Positions 48,980 to 58,431 of a DNA stretch of 64,000 nt are shown one piece after another. The position numbers and the translations under genes were made by a program. The stretch comes from Nymphaea colorata (Eukaryota; Streptophyta; Magnoliopsida; Nymphaeales; Nymphaeaceae). The notes below the pieces were generated by a model that saw only the letters and a list, made by a program, of their open reading frames with translations, had not been told where the DNA came from and made no database searches. Position 1 is the stretch's first letter. Each line of letters starts with the position of its first letter. The stretch lies in assembly GCF_008831285.2 (NCBI RefSeq), contig NC_045144.1:24631716-24695715 (forward strand), read 5' to 3'.

Positions 48980-49285
48980 CTTCTGCTTGTTGTTGGCGAT
49001 GCAGTTCCAGCCCTTGAAGATCTCCTTGCAGGTGTGGTCGTAGAGGGGCTTAGTCTGCGGCTCGTAGACCCATTGTCCTTGGGAGTAATCGCAGAAGGCG
49101 GCAGACCTTCGACTCGTCCTTTTCTCGCTGTCATCGTTGGAAGATGTGGTCGTAGTGGTGGTGGAGGTCCTGCTACGGAGGGTGGCGGCGGAGTAGAGGA
49201 AGATGCAAACGGAGGGGAGGAGGAAGAGGAGGGAGCGGCTGCGGCACAGGAAGGAAGAGAAAGAAGACGCGCTCGCCTGCCCTAA
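48980..49285 (-). pseudogene. Captured TRICHOME BIREFRINGENCE-LIKE (TBL) N-terminal fragment
   Basis: TBL proteins are Golgi polysaccharide O-acetyltransferases with an N-terminal membrane anchor, a stem, a PMR5N domain and a catalytic GDSL domain. The minus strand encodes an anchor (SLLFLLPSVCIFLYSAATL), a Ser/Thr stem (RTSTTTTTTSSNDDSE) and the start of PMR5N: CDYSQGQWVYEPQTKPLY followed by CKEIFKGWNCIANN (49,093-48,985). The GDS and DxxH motifs are absent, so it is only the first-exon part. A 27-bp segment coding IFKGWNxIA is repeated 48 bp later (49,021 and 48,973). No ATG precedes the anchor. The frame stays open and continues into the PPR fragment. GC content is clearly higher than in the surroundings, as expected for captured coding DNA. 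Confidence 0.83.
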
Positions 49286-49551
49286 CGGGCAAAAATTTTT
49301 TTCCGGAAAAAAATTTCCATCTCTCCAGGTGGAAATTATTTTCCAGAAAAAAATTTCCGGAATTGACTTTAACGGTCGAAATTTTTTTTCTCCGTTTGAT
49401 ACGATGGAAAAATTTTAAATGTTTGAATTTTTTTTCTCGATGAATAGTGTATTTCCGGCTCATCAAACGCCCCCTAATTGAATACACAACCTCTCACATA
49501 CCCAAGTTGAGTGTCATGCCCCATCATCTCCTCTATCTTAAGAGAGACATG

Positions 49552-50307
49552 TAGGGCTGCACACGAGCCGAGTCGAGCTCGAGCTCGGCTCGACTCATAT
49601 TTAGCCAGCTCGAGCTCGACTCGAACTCGTTACGAGTTTCAAAACTTCAGCTCGAGCTCGACTCGAGCGACTGCCGTCCAGCTCGAGCTCGACTCGAGCA
49701 GCTCGATTGTTCAGCTTTCCTTTTTCGCTGCATTCGAGGGCTGGCAGACGAAGCGAAGACGAGGAAAAGGGCAGACGAAGTGGGGGAAGAAATGGGAGTG
49801 TTGGGAAAAGAGAAGAAAAAGGCATGAGGAGGGGAAGAAATGGGCGTGTTGGGAAAAGAGAAGAAAAAGGCATGAGGAGGGGAAGAAATGGGCGTGTTGG
49901 GAAAAGAGAAGAAAAGGGCGTGAGGGGAAGAAAGGCGGGCGTGTTGGGAAAAGAGAAAAAAAAAGAAAAATGAACGTGGTGAGGAGAGAGAAAAAGGAGA
50001 GGGAAAAAAAGTCGTTGATTGAAAAGTAGAATATAATAATGGTTGAGGGAAACTTTTAAACTTAAAAGTAATTTAAAAAGAAAAAAAAGGAGGGAAGATT
50101 TTGAAAACGTGAAAGGAGATTAAAGTCGAGCCGAGTTGAGTTTAATCGAGCCGAGTTCGACTAACTCGAACTCGACTCATTAACATACTCGAGTTTAAGT
50201 TTAAGCTCGAACTCGACTCGTTTATAAACGAGTCGAGCTCGAGCCGAGTTTTGTCGAGCGAGTTCGAGTCGAGCCCGAGTTGGCTCGACTCGTTGTGCAG
50301 CCCCCTA
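49552..50307. mobile_element. Non-autonomous hAT element, 756 bp
   Basis: Ends TAGGGCTGCACACGAGCCG at the left and, on the other strand, TAGGGGGCTGCACAACGAG at the right. A perfect 8-bp target duplication GAGACATG lies at 49,544-49,551 and 50,308-50,315. Both subterminal regions consist of reiterated GAGCTCGAGCTCGACTCGA-type words. No transposase. The 8-bp duplication plus TAGGG ends define the hAT superfamily. It sits inside repeat R1, 75 bp right of the PIF/Harbinger element. Confidence 0.93.
49786..49970. repeat. 48-bp minisatellite inside the hAT element
   Basis: Units start GAAGAAATGGG at 49,786, 49,834 and 49,882, with a shorter one at 49,927. Because 48 is divisible by three, the plus strand carries a repeated 16-residue frame (KKWACWEKRRKRHEEG). 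I consider it a by-product and not a protein. Confidence 0.92.
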
Positions 50308-50315
50308 GAGACATG

Positions 50316-50523
50316 CCTTTCAGGATAGAAGATTAAACCAGAACCGTCATTCCATCTTAATTGTCTTAGTTGTTTGGTTTTCATTTCATTGCCTTCACTT
50401 GTGTTGTGGACCAACTATCCCTTAGCACCCCATTGGCCAAATAGACTTGAAAAAGTCAGCCCGTGACAACTTGATTCTTTTGATAAGTATAATATGATCA
50501 AATTCATGGGTGTGTTGGTTGTG
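50316..50523. repeat. R1 copy 1, right remnant, and unassigned DNA
   Basis: AACCAGAACCGTCATTCCATCTTAATTGTCTTAG resembles 63,770-63,810 (AACCTGACCCATAATTCCATCTTAACTGAGTGTCTT), so R1 continues past the hAT insertion and then fades. Confidence 0.55.
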
Positions 50524-50862
50524 TCACATATTCTTTTCTGCAAATAGTTGAGCAATCAGTAGGATTGACAATTCAACACATTGTGTCAGCATTCTCAGCA
50601 TCTTTGACTCCAAGCAAATAGTTGAACAATCAGTGGGAAGCTCCTCATTTTTACTTTCTGTCTGAACAGTTTCTGTCTGAATGTCTTCCTGAGCACGACT
50701 TGGGTTGTCCAGGGAAGAAGAAGGATTGGGATTAGGAGTAAAATTATCACCATCAGTCACCTTATCTATACGAACTCTTCGCCTAGAGTACACCTGCCCA
50801 AATAAACGACTACATTCCTCTTCCATCCCAGTGGAACATCCTTCATTCCTTTCATGTTCAAG
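50524..50862 (-). pseudogene. Possible copia integrase-RT linker fragment
   Basis: The minus strand, directly outside the Tekay LTR, encodes FGQVYSRRRVR, then FTPNPNPSSSLDNPS and an acidic, polar stretch (EDIQTETVQTESKNEELPTD). 'QVYSRR' followed by a Pro/Ser-rich linker is typical of the region between integrase and RT in some plant copia elements. On this basis it may be the far side of the copia element at 60,841-62,835, with the Tekay element inserted between. The open frame extends into the LTR, but only this part has meaning. Confidence 0.45.
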
Positions 50863-53674
50863 TGTAGCGCGCGGCGTTTGGGGCATCGGGTCGGGTCCAG
50901 ATCCGGACCCGAACCCAAGCTCGTGAGGAGCCCGACGCGAGGGCCCTTCTCCCTCGCGTCTCCCTTTTCTTCCTCGTCGCCTTCTTGCTTCCGTGTCGCC
51001 CGTGTGAGACCAGGAGGAGGACGAGGGAGCAGTGGCGACGCTTGAGCTGGCGGAGGAAGGAACGGCGGCGGCGGCGGCGGCGTCGGTGTCGGCAGTTGGG
51101 TAAGCCCTCAACCTCTCCCTAACTCTTCCTTCTTCCTTCTTCTCCTCCTCCCTCTCCCACTGTCACTCGTCTCCCTCTCCCACTGTCACTCGTCTCCCTC
51201 TCCACCGAACGACTCTTCTCTTCTCTCCCGTCCTCTCCCCTCACTGCCTTCTTTTCCCCTTTTGACCGAACCCTCTCCCCATTTTCTGCTCGTTTTCTAT
51301 TTTCTCCAATCAAGCACTTTCTCTCACTGATTTTTCATTATTCCATCACTGTTGGATCCGTTTTCAGCTTGGGGATTTGTCCTCCCCCTCGTAACAGCAG
51401 TTAGAGGAGGCCTTGGTAGTGGAGGCATTGGAGGATTTTAGCCGTTTGGGGACCACTTGGACGCGTGAGGTGGCTGCTGGGAGGATTACAGCAGTTTAGA
51501 CCTTCAATCGGGGTGAGCAAGGCGAAACTGAACCTATTTTATGATATATTTTTCTTTGGAACGCGTATAATTATTGTTTGAGCATGCTAGAGCTTAGAAT
51601 TGATTATTTGGAACACATGTTAGTGATTTCGTTTTTGGGAGAAAGCTTGTGATTATGCTGGGAAGCGAATATTCATATATTGGATGATCATTTAAGCATG
51701 CTGGATTAATTTTCGAAGCACTAGGGGAAACATGGTAGAGTTTGTGATGTTGTGGGGAAGATTTAGGACCGTTTTAGTGAGCTTGTAGCACGCGTTTTTG
51801 TGAACGGGTGCATCTTAGAGTTAAATAGGGATAACGTACATAAGTTGGATGTATCTTTGGGGTAGACGCCTTGATTTAAGAGAAAGAGAGTTTTAAGGAA
51901 GGCGTTAGTGATAGACGGATTGATGGCTTTGAGTTTTGGCATCTATTGGCACGGCTAGAAGTTGGGAAGTGACCTATTGGAGAACTTGTGGGTTGACACT
52001 ACCCGTCGACACCCTCTTGAGGCGATGACACGTGCCTCAATGATTTTGTTTTGTTTTTGTTTGAATTGTTGAGGTATGTAGTAGGAATCTTATCTTGCGT
52101 TTGTGTTTGCAGGTACACCGGGTACATCCCGTCGACCTTGAGCTACCGGATTCGAAGCTCGAGGCATTTTGGAAGATTCTTGTGAACGCGCCACAGGTAT
52201 GGCGACACTCCAGGCAAATCCCTGCCTGGGAAAGTGAATGAATGTGTGTTCCTAGGATCATGGGATCCTAGGATTTGTGATGTGAATTGATTGAGTGTTC
52301 CGTGGATGAATGTGGGTATGCATGTACATAAATTGATATATAATATGAATTGTTTTGAAAGACTTATAGTAATTGTTTTGATAATGTTACGCATTTGCAT
52401 GTGCATGCTAGAATTGATAACTGTTTAGGACAGATGAGGCGGGGTATCGAGTCGAGTGTCTCCTCGACCCCAATTGTGCATTAGAAAGCATCCTAGAATG
52501 ATAACTGCATAGGACAGCTACGAGCCCACCACAGATTGAGACTACTCTCTGTGGTTTGGCTAAGTTTTCAAAGATGTGATTGTATGATGATGAATGTGAA
52601 TGTTATGTTTATTGAATACCCATTGCCGCGGGCAATGATGCAAATGTTTGCACAGTGGGTAGTTGTACCCATATTGTTATGACGGCTAGCCAAAACTGTT
52701 GTGGTTACGTGTAACCCTCGTGTAGAGGCAATTGGAGGTGTGGGTTCACTCGTGAAGTGAACCAACCTCAGGAGCTAGCCAGTTAAATGTGTTTGTGCAA
52801 GTATAAGTATAAGAATGAAAGAATAAGAGATGAGAGGCTAGTCAGATATGACTATGTGTATGGGAGTTGTCCCGCTTTCGCCACTGGTCTCGCCTGTTCG
52901 GAGCGCAGGCGGTGCAAGGTCCCAGGGTACTGTTGTGTGATGTGCTTGGAGCGTAGGCTCCCGCCTTCCCAACCTGGGTGTCCTAGGGAAGGCTGAGTAT
53001 CTCTCCTTGGAATTCACACATCCATGGATCAGTGCTCTACCGCTGCAGCGGATAGATGGATCCATATTGTTCTGGGCCACCACGGGGGTTGTCTCTCGGC
53101 TGTGGGCTGCCCGCGGTGTGCACGTGCCTGTGTTTGCACCCACAGGAACTGTAAATTCACTGATAGTAATGAAACTGCAATGTATGTGATTGAAATGTAT
53201 AGGATTGTTGTGCATGTGACTGTTGTGCTTATGAATGCAAGTGACATGGTGATTGAAATTATGTTATTGTAGCCATTGAGTGGCGTCTGCATGTCGTGTC
53301 TTGACACGACATAATGATAGATTGTTCTGATGTTTGTTTGTGTACTGAGCCCGACCTAAAAGGGCTTGGACTTTTCTTGGCTTGTTGCCGTACTGCGAAG
53401 GCAGCAGGCTGAGCAGATGGCTACACTCATGTCCTACTGGGGAGGTTTTGGGTTTTGTTTTGTTCTTGTAGTGCCAGCGCGTCGGGTTTTTGGTTTTACT
53501 GATGCCTTGTTTTTTATTAGGCATCGATGTTGTGATTTTGGGGCATTTTTGTCAAATGTACAATTGAATTGAAATGCTATATAATGGAAAGCTTGCCCCA
53601 TTGTTTTGAATTGCTTGGCTCATTCCTTTTTGAACTATTGTGTAGTCACACCTCGATTTTGAACTATTGTGACA
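50863..53674 (+). repeat. 5' LTR of the Tekay element
   Basis: Begins TGTAGCGCGCGGCG and ends ATTGTGACA, 2,812 bp. Carries the palindrome CGGGTCCAGATCCGGACCCG (50,892-50,911), 29 bp from its start. A 23-bp tandem duplication (51,158 and 51,181, CACTGTCACTCGTCTCCCTC...) is absent from the 3' LTR. The first 250 bp are GC-rich and include a GGCGGCGGC tract. Confidence 0.92.
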
Positions 53675-53678
53675 GTTT

Positions 53679-53690
53679 TGGTATCAGAGC
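53679..53690 (+). promoter_or_regulatory. Tekay primer-binding site
   Basis: TGGTATCAGAGC, four bases after the LTR end, complementary to initiator tRNA-Met. Confidence 0.93.
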
Positions 53691-53906
53691 CATGGCAAGA
53701 GCCATGGCAAACCCCACTATGGATGTGAGTTAAAGCCTATTTGTGAAGTCGTGTTGCCCAGGTACGCCTTCATTTGATTAGATTGTTATTGTGGTTTTGC
53801 TTTTTCACGTATAAGTACGTAATGTGATCTATGTTTTGAACTTCGTGCTAATGCACGTTGTGATTTAATTTGTGAGATTAGTCATAGACTGGATTAGTAT
53901 GCCCAA

Positions 53907-54585
53907 TTGGGTGGGGGTGCTCAAACCCCACTGAGGCAGACTCCACCTGTGGATCAACAGTCTATTTTGCTGACCACGTTGCAAACACTGACCTCCCTTG
54001 TGCAGTCCATGGTCAGTAACCAGAGGAGTAATGCATCTCCTTCAGGAGACACCACTGCGCCACTTAAGGAGAAGGCATCAGCGGTGTCGTTTCAACAGTT
54101 CATGGCGATGCAGCCGCCTATCTTTTCAGGAGGGTGCAGTCACGATAAGGCAAAGCAGTGGATCGAGGAAGTTGAACGCATATTTGTACTTCTGAAGATG
54201 CCTGAGGAGGACAAAGTGAACTATGGCACTTACCTGGCACTTACCTGCTGAAAGGTGATGCCATGGATTGGTGGAAATCAACTCTTGAGATCCAGTATGC
54301 AGGCCAACCGTCAATTTCTTGGAAGCAGTTTAGAGATTCCTTCCTCAACACCTACTACCCAGTGCATGCTAGAGACAAGAACATGCAAGAGTTTCTTGAT
54401 CTACAGCAAAATCAAATGAGCTTGGAGGAATATATTACAAGATATCGACACTTGGAGGCGTATTGCCCACACTTCTACACTACAGACGGAGCTAGAGCAG
54501 GTAAGTTTGTGCGCGGTCTGCGGGAGGGACTGTGAACCAAAGTTTTGACGAGAAGACCTCGTGACTTGGACACGAGGCGGTCACT
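53907..54585 (+). pseudogene. Tekay gag (capsid), frameshifted
   Basis: Capsid-type gag: FQQFMAMQPPIFSGG, then AKQWIEEVERIFVLLKMPEE, then in another frame GDAMDWWKSTLEIQYAG, SWKQFRDSFLNTYYP and QNQMSLEEYITRYRHLEAYC. The frame change at about 54,240 is explained by an 11-bp tandem duplication (CACTTACCTGG/CACTTACCTGC). A TGA stops the second frame near 54,533, and a further frame change follows. Gag would form the cytoplasmic virus-like particle. Confidence 0.9.
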
Positions 54586-55669
54586 ATGGCAAGATGTATA
54601 GAAGAAGACTGGGCGAGGACACAGAAGGATCACCAGAAGAAAACGAGCCAGCATTCACAAGGTGGACGAACCCAGGTGAAGCGCCACCACTTTGCAGGCA
54701 GGACAAGGCCTTATGAGAGGCGGGATGACCGAACTTTCAGACGGAACCAGCCAACCCGTAGTGAGGCCACCCAGGGGTCAGTGGCTACTCCGACTTCTCA
54801 GAGGTGCCCTACTTGTTCACGTGTGCACCCTAGGAAGCCGTGCTATCGAGAGATCGGAGCTTGCTTACACTATGGAAGGATGGGGCACTTTATCAAGGAT
54901 TGTCCCTTAAGGAAAGAAAGAGAGTTAAAGAAGCCAGAGGCCGGTCCTTCTAGCGCACGACAGACGACTGGACGTGTCTATGCTACTACCGTGGAGGAGC
55001 TTCAGGCACACGACCTTTTTGAAGGTACTTTACTTGTTGGTTCTCATATTGCTAGAGTGTTGTTTGATGCTGGGGCGACCCATTCATTTATATCTAGTTG
55101 ATTTGTTACTTCACTAGAAGTGTCTGCTAGGAAGATGCCGTATGTTTTGAAAGTTGTTAGCCCTATGCATGCCCAAGAGTCGTGTAGTGAGTATCCATCA
55201 ACATCACTTACCTGCACAGTTGGTGATCATGAGTTTTAACGAATTTGTTGTGATTTTGGGCATGGATTGGTTATATGCACATTATGCTATTATAGATTGC
55301 AGGAAGAAGCAGATACAGTTGCAGATACAGTTGTTGACTGATGAAATGCAACCTGTGGAGTTCCATGCTCGTAAGGCCAATCGAACTGATAAGATAATGG
55401 TGTCTGCATTGAAAGCTAAACGATTGATAGAAAATGGAAGTGTTGCTTTCTTGGTCAATGTGTTGACCAATGAGACGGAACCGGTGAGGTTACCAGATGT
55501 GGTAATTGTGAGTGAGTACCCTGATGTGTTTCCTGAGGAACTGTCAAGTTTGCCTCCAACACGAGCAGTGGAGTTCAAGATAGAGTTGTCACCAGGGACA
55601 GCTCCTATTTCTAAGGCACCCTATCGTATGGCACCAGCAGAGTTAGAAGAATTGAAGAAGCAACTGTAG
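54586..55669 (+). pseudogene. Tekay nucleocapsid zinc knuckle and protease, broken
   Basis: The zinc-knuckle region reads CLHYGRMGHFIKDCP; the second Cys of CX2C is Tyr, so zinc binding is impaired. The protease active site is VLFDAGATHSFIS (D-A-G form), followed at once by a TGA at about 55,100. After a frame change the protease C-terminus reads FNEFVVILGMDWLYAHYAIIDC. Next comes the linker to RT with VVIVSEYPDVFPEELSSLPP and FKIELSPGTAPISKAPYRMA, ending at a TAG near 55,668. Confidence 0.9.
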
Positions 55670-56301
55670 GAGCTATTAGACAAGGGCTTCATTCGACCTA
55701 GTGTGTCACCGTGGGGAGCACCAGTGTTGTTTGTGAAGAAGAAAGATGGGACAATGCGTTTGTGTATTGACTACCGCATGTTGAATCAAGTCACCATCAA
55801 GAATAAGTATCCGCTTCCTAGAATTGAAGACTTGTTTGATCAGCTTAAGGATGCAAAGGTTTTCTCCAAGATCGATCTGAGGACATGTTATCATCAACTC
55901 TTGATACGGGAGGAAGATGTTGCTAAGACTGCATTTCGAACCAGATATGGGCACTATGAATTCAGGGTCATGCCTTTTGGGTTGACCAATGCTCCCGCAG
56001 TGTTCATGGACCTCATGAATCGGGTTTTCCAAGAGTTCTTGAACCGATTTGTTATTGTTTTTGTTGATGATATTTTGGTGTACTCAGAGAGTGTGACAGA
56101 GCATAGAGATCACTTGAGAAGTGTATTGGGTCTTTTGCGCAAGCATAAGTTATATGCCAAGTATTCAAAATGTGAATTTTGGCTAGAGAAGGTAAACTTT
56201 TTGGGTCATGTAATCTCTAAGGATGGAGTATCCGTCGATCCGGCTAAGGTGTCAGCTGTGCAGGGAGGACGCCATGCAGTGTAACCGAAGTTAGAAGCTT
56301 T
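55670..56301 (+). pseudogene. Tekay reverse transcriptase core
   Basis: Almost intact RT core: [37 protein letters not shown], the first catalytic Asp in [31 protein letters not shown], and the catalytic box [12 protein letters not shown] near 56,050-56,090, then [16 protein letters not shown] frameshift at about 56,250-56,290 breaks the link to the thumb/RNase H. The motifs needed for polymerisation are still visible, but the upstream stop and this shift prevent a full product. Confidence 0.92.
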
Positions 56302-57414
56302 TTGGGATTGGCAGGATATTATCGCAGGTTCATACAAGACTTTTCAAAAATAGCTACACCAATGACTAAGCTATTGAGAAAAGGAGTGAAGTTTATTTGG
56401 AATGAAGAGTGTGAGAGGAGTTTTCAAACTCTGAAGGACAAGCTTACTGCTGCTCCTATTCTGACGCTTCCATCAGGTCATTCCGGTTTTGTACTGTACA
56501 CAGATGCATCAGGAATCGGTTATGGTTGTGTGCTGATGCAAAATGGCCGTGTGGTAGCTTATGCATCAAGGCAGTTGAAGACACACAAACAACACTATCC
56601 CACCCATGATTTGGAGTTGGGAGCAGTTGTGTTTGCACTAAAGATTTGGAGGCATTATCTCTATGGAGCAACGTTTGAAGTGTATCTCTATGGGGCAACA
56701 TTTGAAGTGTTTGCAGATCATAAGTCTTTGAAATATATATTCTCCCAAAGGGATCTTAATTTGAGGCAAAGAAGATGGATTGAATACCTAAAAGATTATG
56801 ATTTCACGATATCATATCATCCAGGCAAGGCGAATGTGGTGGCTGATGCTTTGAGCAGGCAAGCTAAGGCAACAATGTACAGTATGTTAGCATGTTCTTG
56901 GAATTTGTTACAAGATGTGATAGCATGGCAACCTTACCTTTGTGGCGAGAACAAAGCAACGATGAGTGCCGTGATACAACACCCTTTGATGGAAGAGCTT
57001 GTATTGAAGCAAAAGGAAGATCCTGATTTTGCTAAGAACGTGGAAGAGTGTAAGAAGGTAGATGCTTTTTGGCATCAAGATGAAGATGGTTCATTGTGGT
57101 TTCGACATAGATTGTGGGTCCCTAGAGATGAAGGGGTGAAGCGACGGTTGCTTGATGAAGCTCATAAATCTAAGTTTTCTACACACCCTGGCAGTACAAA
57201 AATGTTTCAGGATATGAAGACAAATTTTTGGTGGCCTGGAATGAAGCGTGAAATTGCAGAATATGTGGCAAAGTGCTTGGTTTGCCAACAAGTAAAAGCA
57301 GAGCATCAACGGCCCGGAGGCTTGTTGCAGAGAATCGATATCCCGGTGTGGAAATGGGAAGACATTACAATGGATTTTGTAGTTGGATTGCCTCACACCA
57401 TGCCATATGGGTGA
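56302..57414 (+). pseudogene. Tekay RNase H and integrase zinc finger
   Basis: A single 370-codon frame. It starts with the RT thumb (LAGYYRRFIQDFSKIATPMT), continues with RNase H (VLYTDASGIGYGCVLMQ, LELGAVVFALKIWRHYL, FADHKSLKYIF, ADALSR) and the integrase HHCC finger (HPGSTKMFQDMKTNFWWPGM, CLVCQQVKAEHQ), then the start of the core (ITMDFVVGLP). A 27-bp tandem duplication repeats YLYGATFEV within RNase H (56,659-56,710). The frame ends at a TGA where the core is missing a few codons. Confidence 0.92.
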
Positions 57415-58200
57415 TTGTTGATCGACTGATGAAGTCCGCTCATTTTCTGTCTATTAGAATTAATCAGTCTTTGAAAAGTCTCGCAAAGTTATATATTGGC
57501 GAGGTAGTGAGATTGCATGGTGTGCCAAGGTCTATCATTTCGGATCGAGATCCACGTTTTACCTCTAGATTTTGGGGGCATTTGCAGAAGGCTTTGGGTA
57601 CCAAGCTTAAGCTAAGCACAGCATTCCACCCCCAAACAGATGGGGGACCATTCAGACCTTAGAGGACATGTTGCGTGCTTGTGTCTTAGAGTGGAAAGAA
57701 GAATGAGACAAACATGTGAAACTGGCAGAATTTGCATATAATAACACAGTTACCACTCTAGTATTGGGATGGAACCTTTTGAGGCTTTGTATGGAAGGCC
57801 GTGCAGATCGCCAGCTTGTTGGACAAAATTGAGTGATGGAAAAATCGAAAACCCTTTACACTACACCGACCAAGTGCAATTGATAAGGAAAAAGTTGTTG
57901 ACTGTTCAGAGTAGACAGAAAAGCTATGCCGACATTCGTCGTAGAGAATTGACTTTTGAGGTTGGTGATCATGTGTTTTTGAAGATTTCCCCTACTAGAG
58001 GTGTTTTTCGTTTTGGTGTGAAGGGAAAGTTGAGCCCGAGGTTCGTAGGACCTTTTGAGATATTAGAGAAGATTGGCGAGGTGGCCTATAGATTGGCACT
58101 ACCACTAGACTTGAGTCATGTTCATGACGTTTTTCATGTTTCCATGCTTCGAATGTACGTACCAGATCCGACACATGTGATTGATTTTCAAGGTATTTAG
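57410..58200 (+). pseudogene. Tekay integrase core and C-terminus
   Basis: Core piece with IVDRLMKSAHFL, then VRLHGVPRSIISDRDPRFTS (second acidic residue) and STAFHPQTDG. A deletion and frameshift follow at about 57,645-57,660, where the 'GQSE' region with the last Glu is damaged. From 57,769 the frame resumes with PFEALYGRPCRSPACW, then a GPY/F-type C-terminus (KLSPRFVGPFEILEKIGEVA). It ends at a TAG before the chromodomain. Confidence 0.9.
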
Positions 58201-58383
58201 GTGCAAGATGATCTGACAATGGAAGAAAAACCTATTAGAATTGTGGATCGAAGAGAGCAAGTGCTTCGCACAAAGAGAATCCCTTTAGTGAAGGTGAAAT
58301 GGCAGTACCATGGATTGAAGGAGAGCACATGGGAACCTGAGGAGGACGTGCAGAAGAGATATCCGCACTTGTTCTTGCATTGA
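58201..58383 (+). pseudogene. Tekay chromodomain
   Basis: LVKVKWQYHGLKESTWEPEE followed by VQKRYPHLF matches the chromodomain at the integrase C-terminus of chromoviruses, thought to guide insertion to heterochromatin. Separated from integrase by a stop codon at 58,198-58,200. It ends at a natural stop, TGA at 58,381. Confidence 0.88.
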
Positions 58384-58419
58384 GGTATGATCTAATTTCG
58401 AGGACGAAATTTTTTTTTT

Positions 58420-58431
58420 AGAAGGGTAGGA
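58420..58431 (+). promoter_or_regulatory. Tekay polypurine tract
   Basis: AGAAGGGTAGGA directly before the TG of the 3' LTR, preceded by CGAGGACGAAATTTTTTTTT, the usual pre-PPT sequence of Tekay elements. Confidence 0.88.

Larger units (their letters stand above)
47747..49474. mobile_element. Non-autonomous PIF/Harbinger-type element with captured gene pieces (Pack-type)
   Basis: Terminal inverted repeats GGGGCCGTTTGATGGCC (left) and, on the other strand, GGGGGCGTTTGATGAGCC (right). The flanking 3-bp duplication is TAA at 47,744-47,746 and 49,475-49,477. GGGG(N)CGTTTG ends with a TAA/TTA duplication fit Tourist/PIF-Harbinger elements. Subterminal zones are rich in GGAAATATATTT and TTTTTCCGG/AATTTCC words. 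The interior holds no transposase but two fragments of ordinary plant genes, both on the minus strand. It interrupts repeat R1. Confidence 0.82.

Noticed and set aside
49511-50029. 172-codon plus-strand frame in the hAT element as a protein
   Set aside because: It consists of subterminal repeat and the 48-bp minisatellite, starts outside the element, and resembles no transposase.
50524-51111. 195-codon minus-strand frame as a gene
   Set aside because: Most of it is antisense to the Tekay LTR (Ala/Ser-rich low complexity), and the 3' LTR carries a near-identical copy of that part. Only the 50,524-50,862 part has possible copia meaning.
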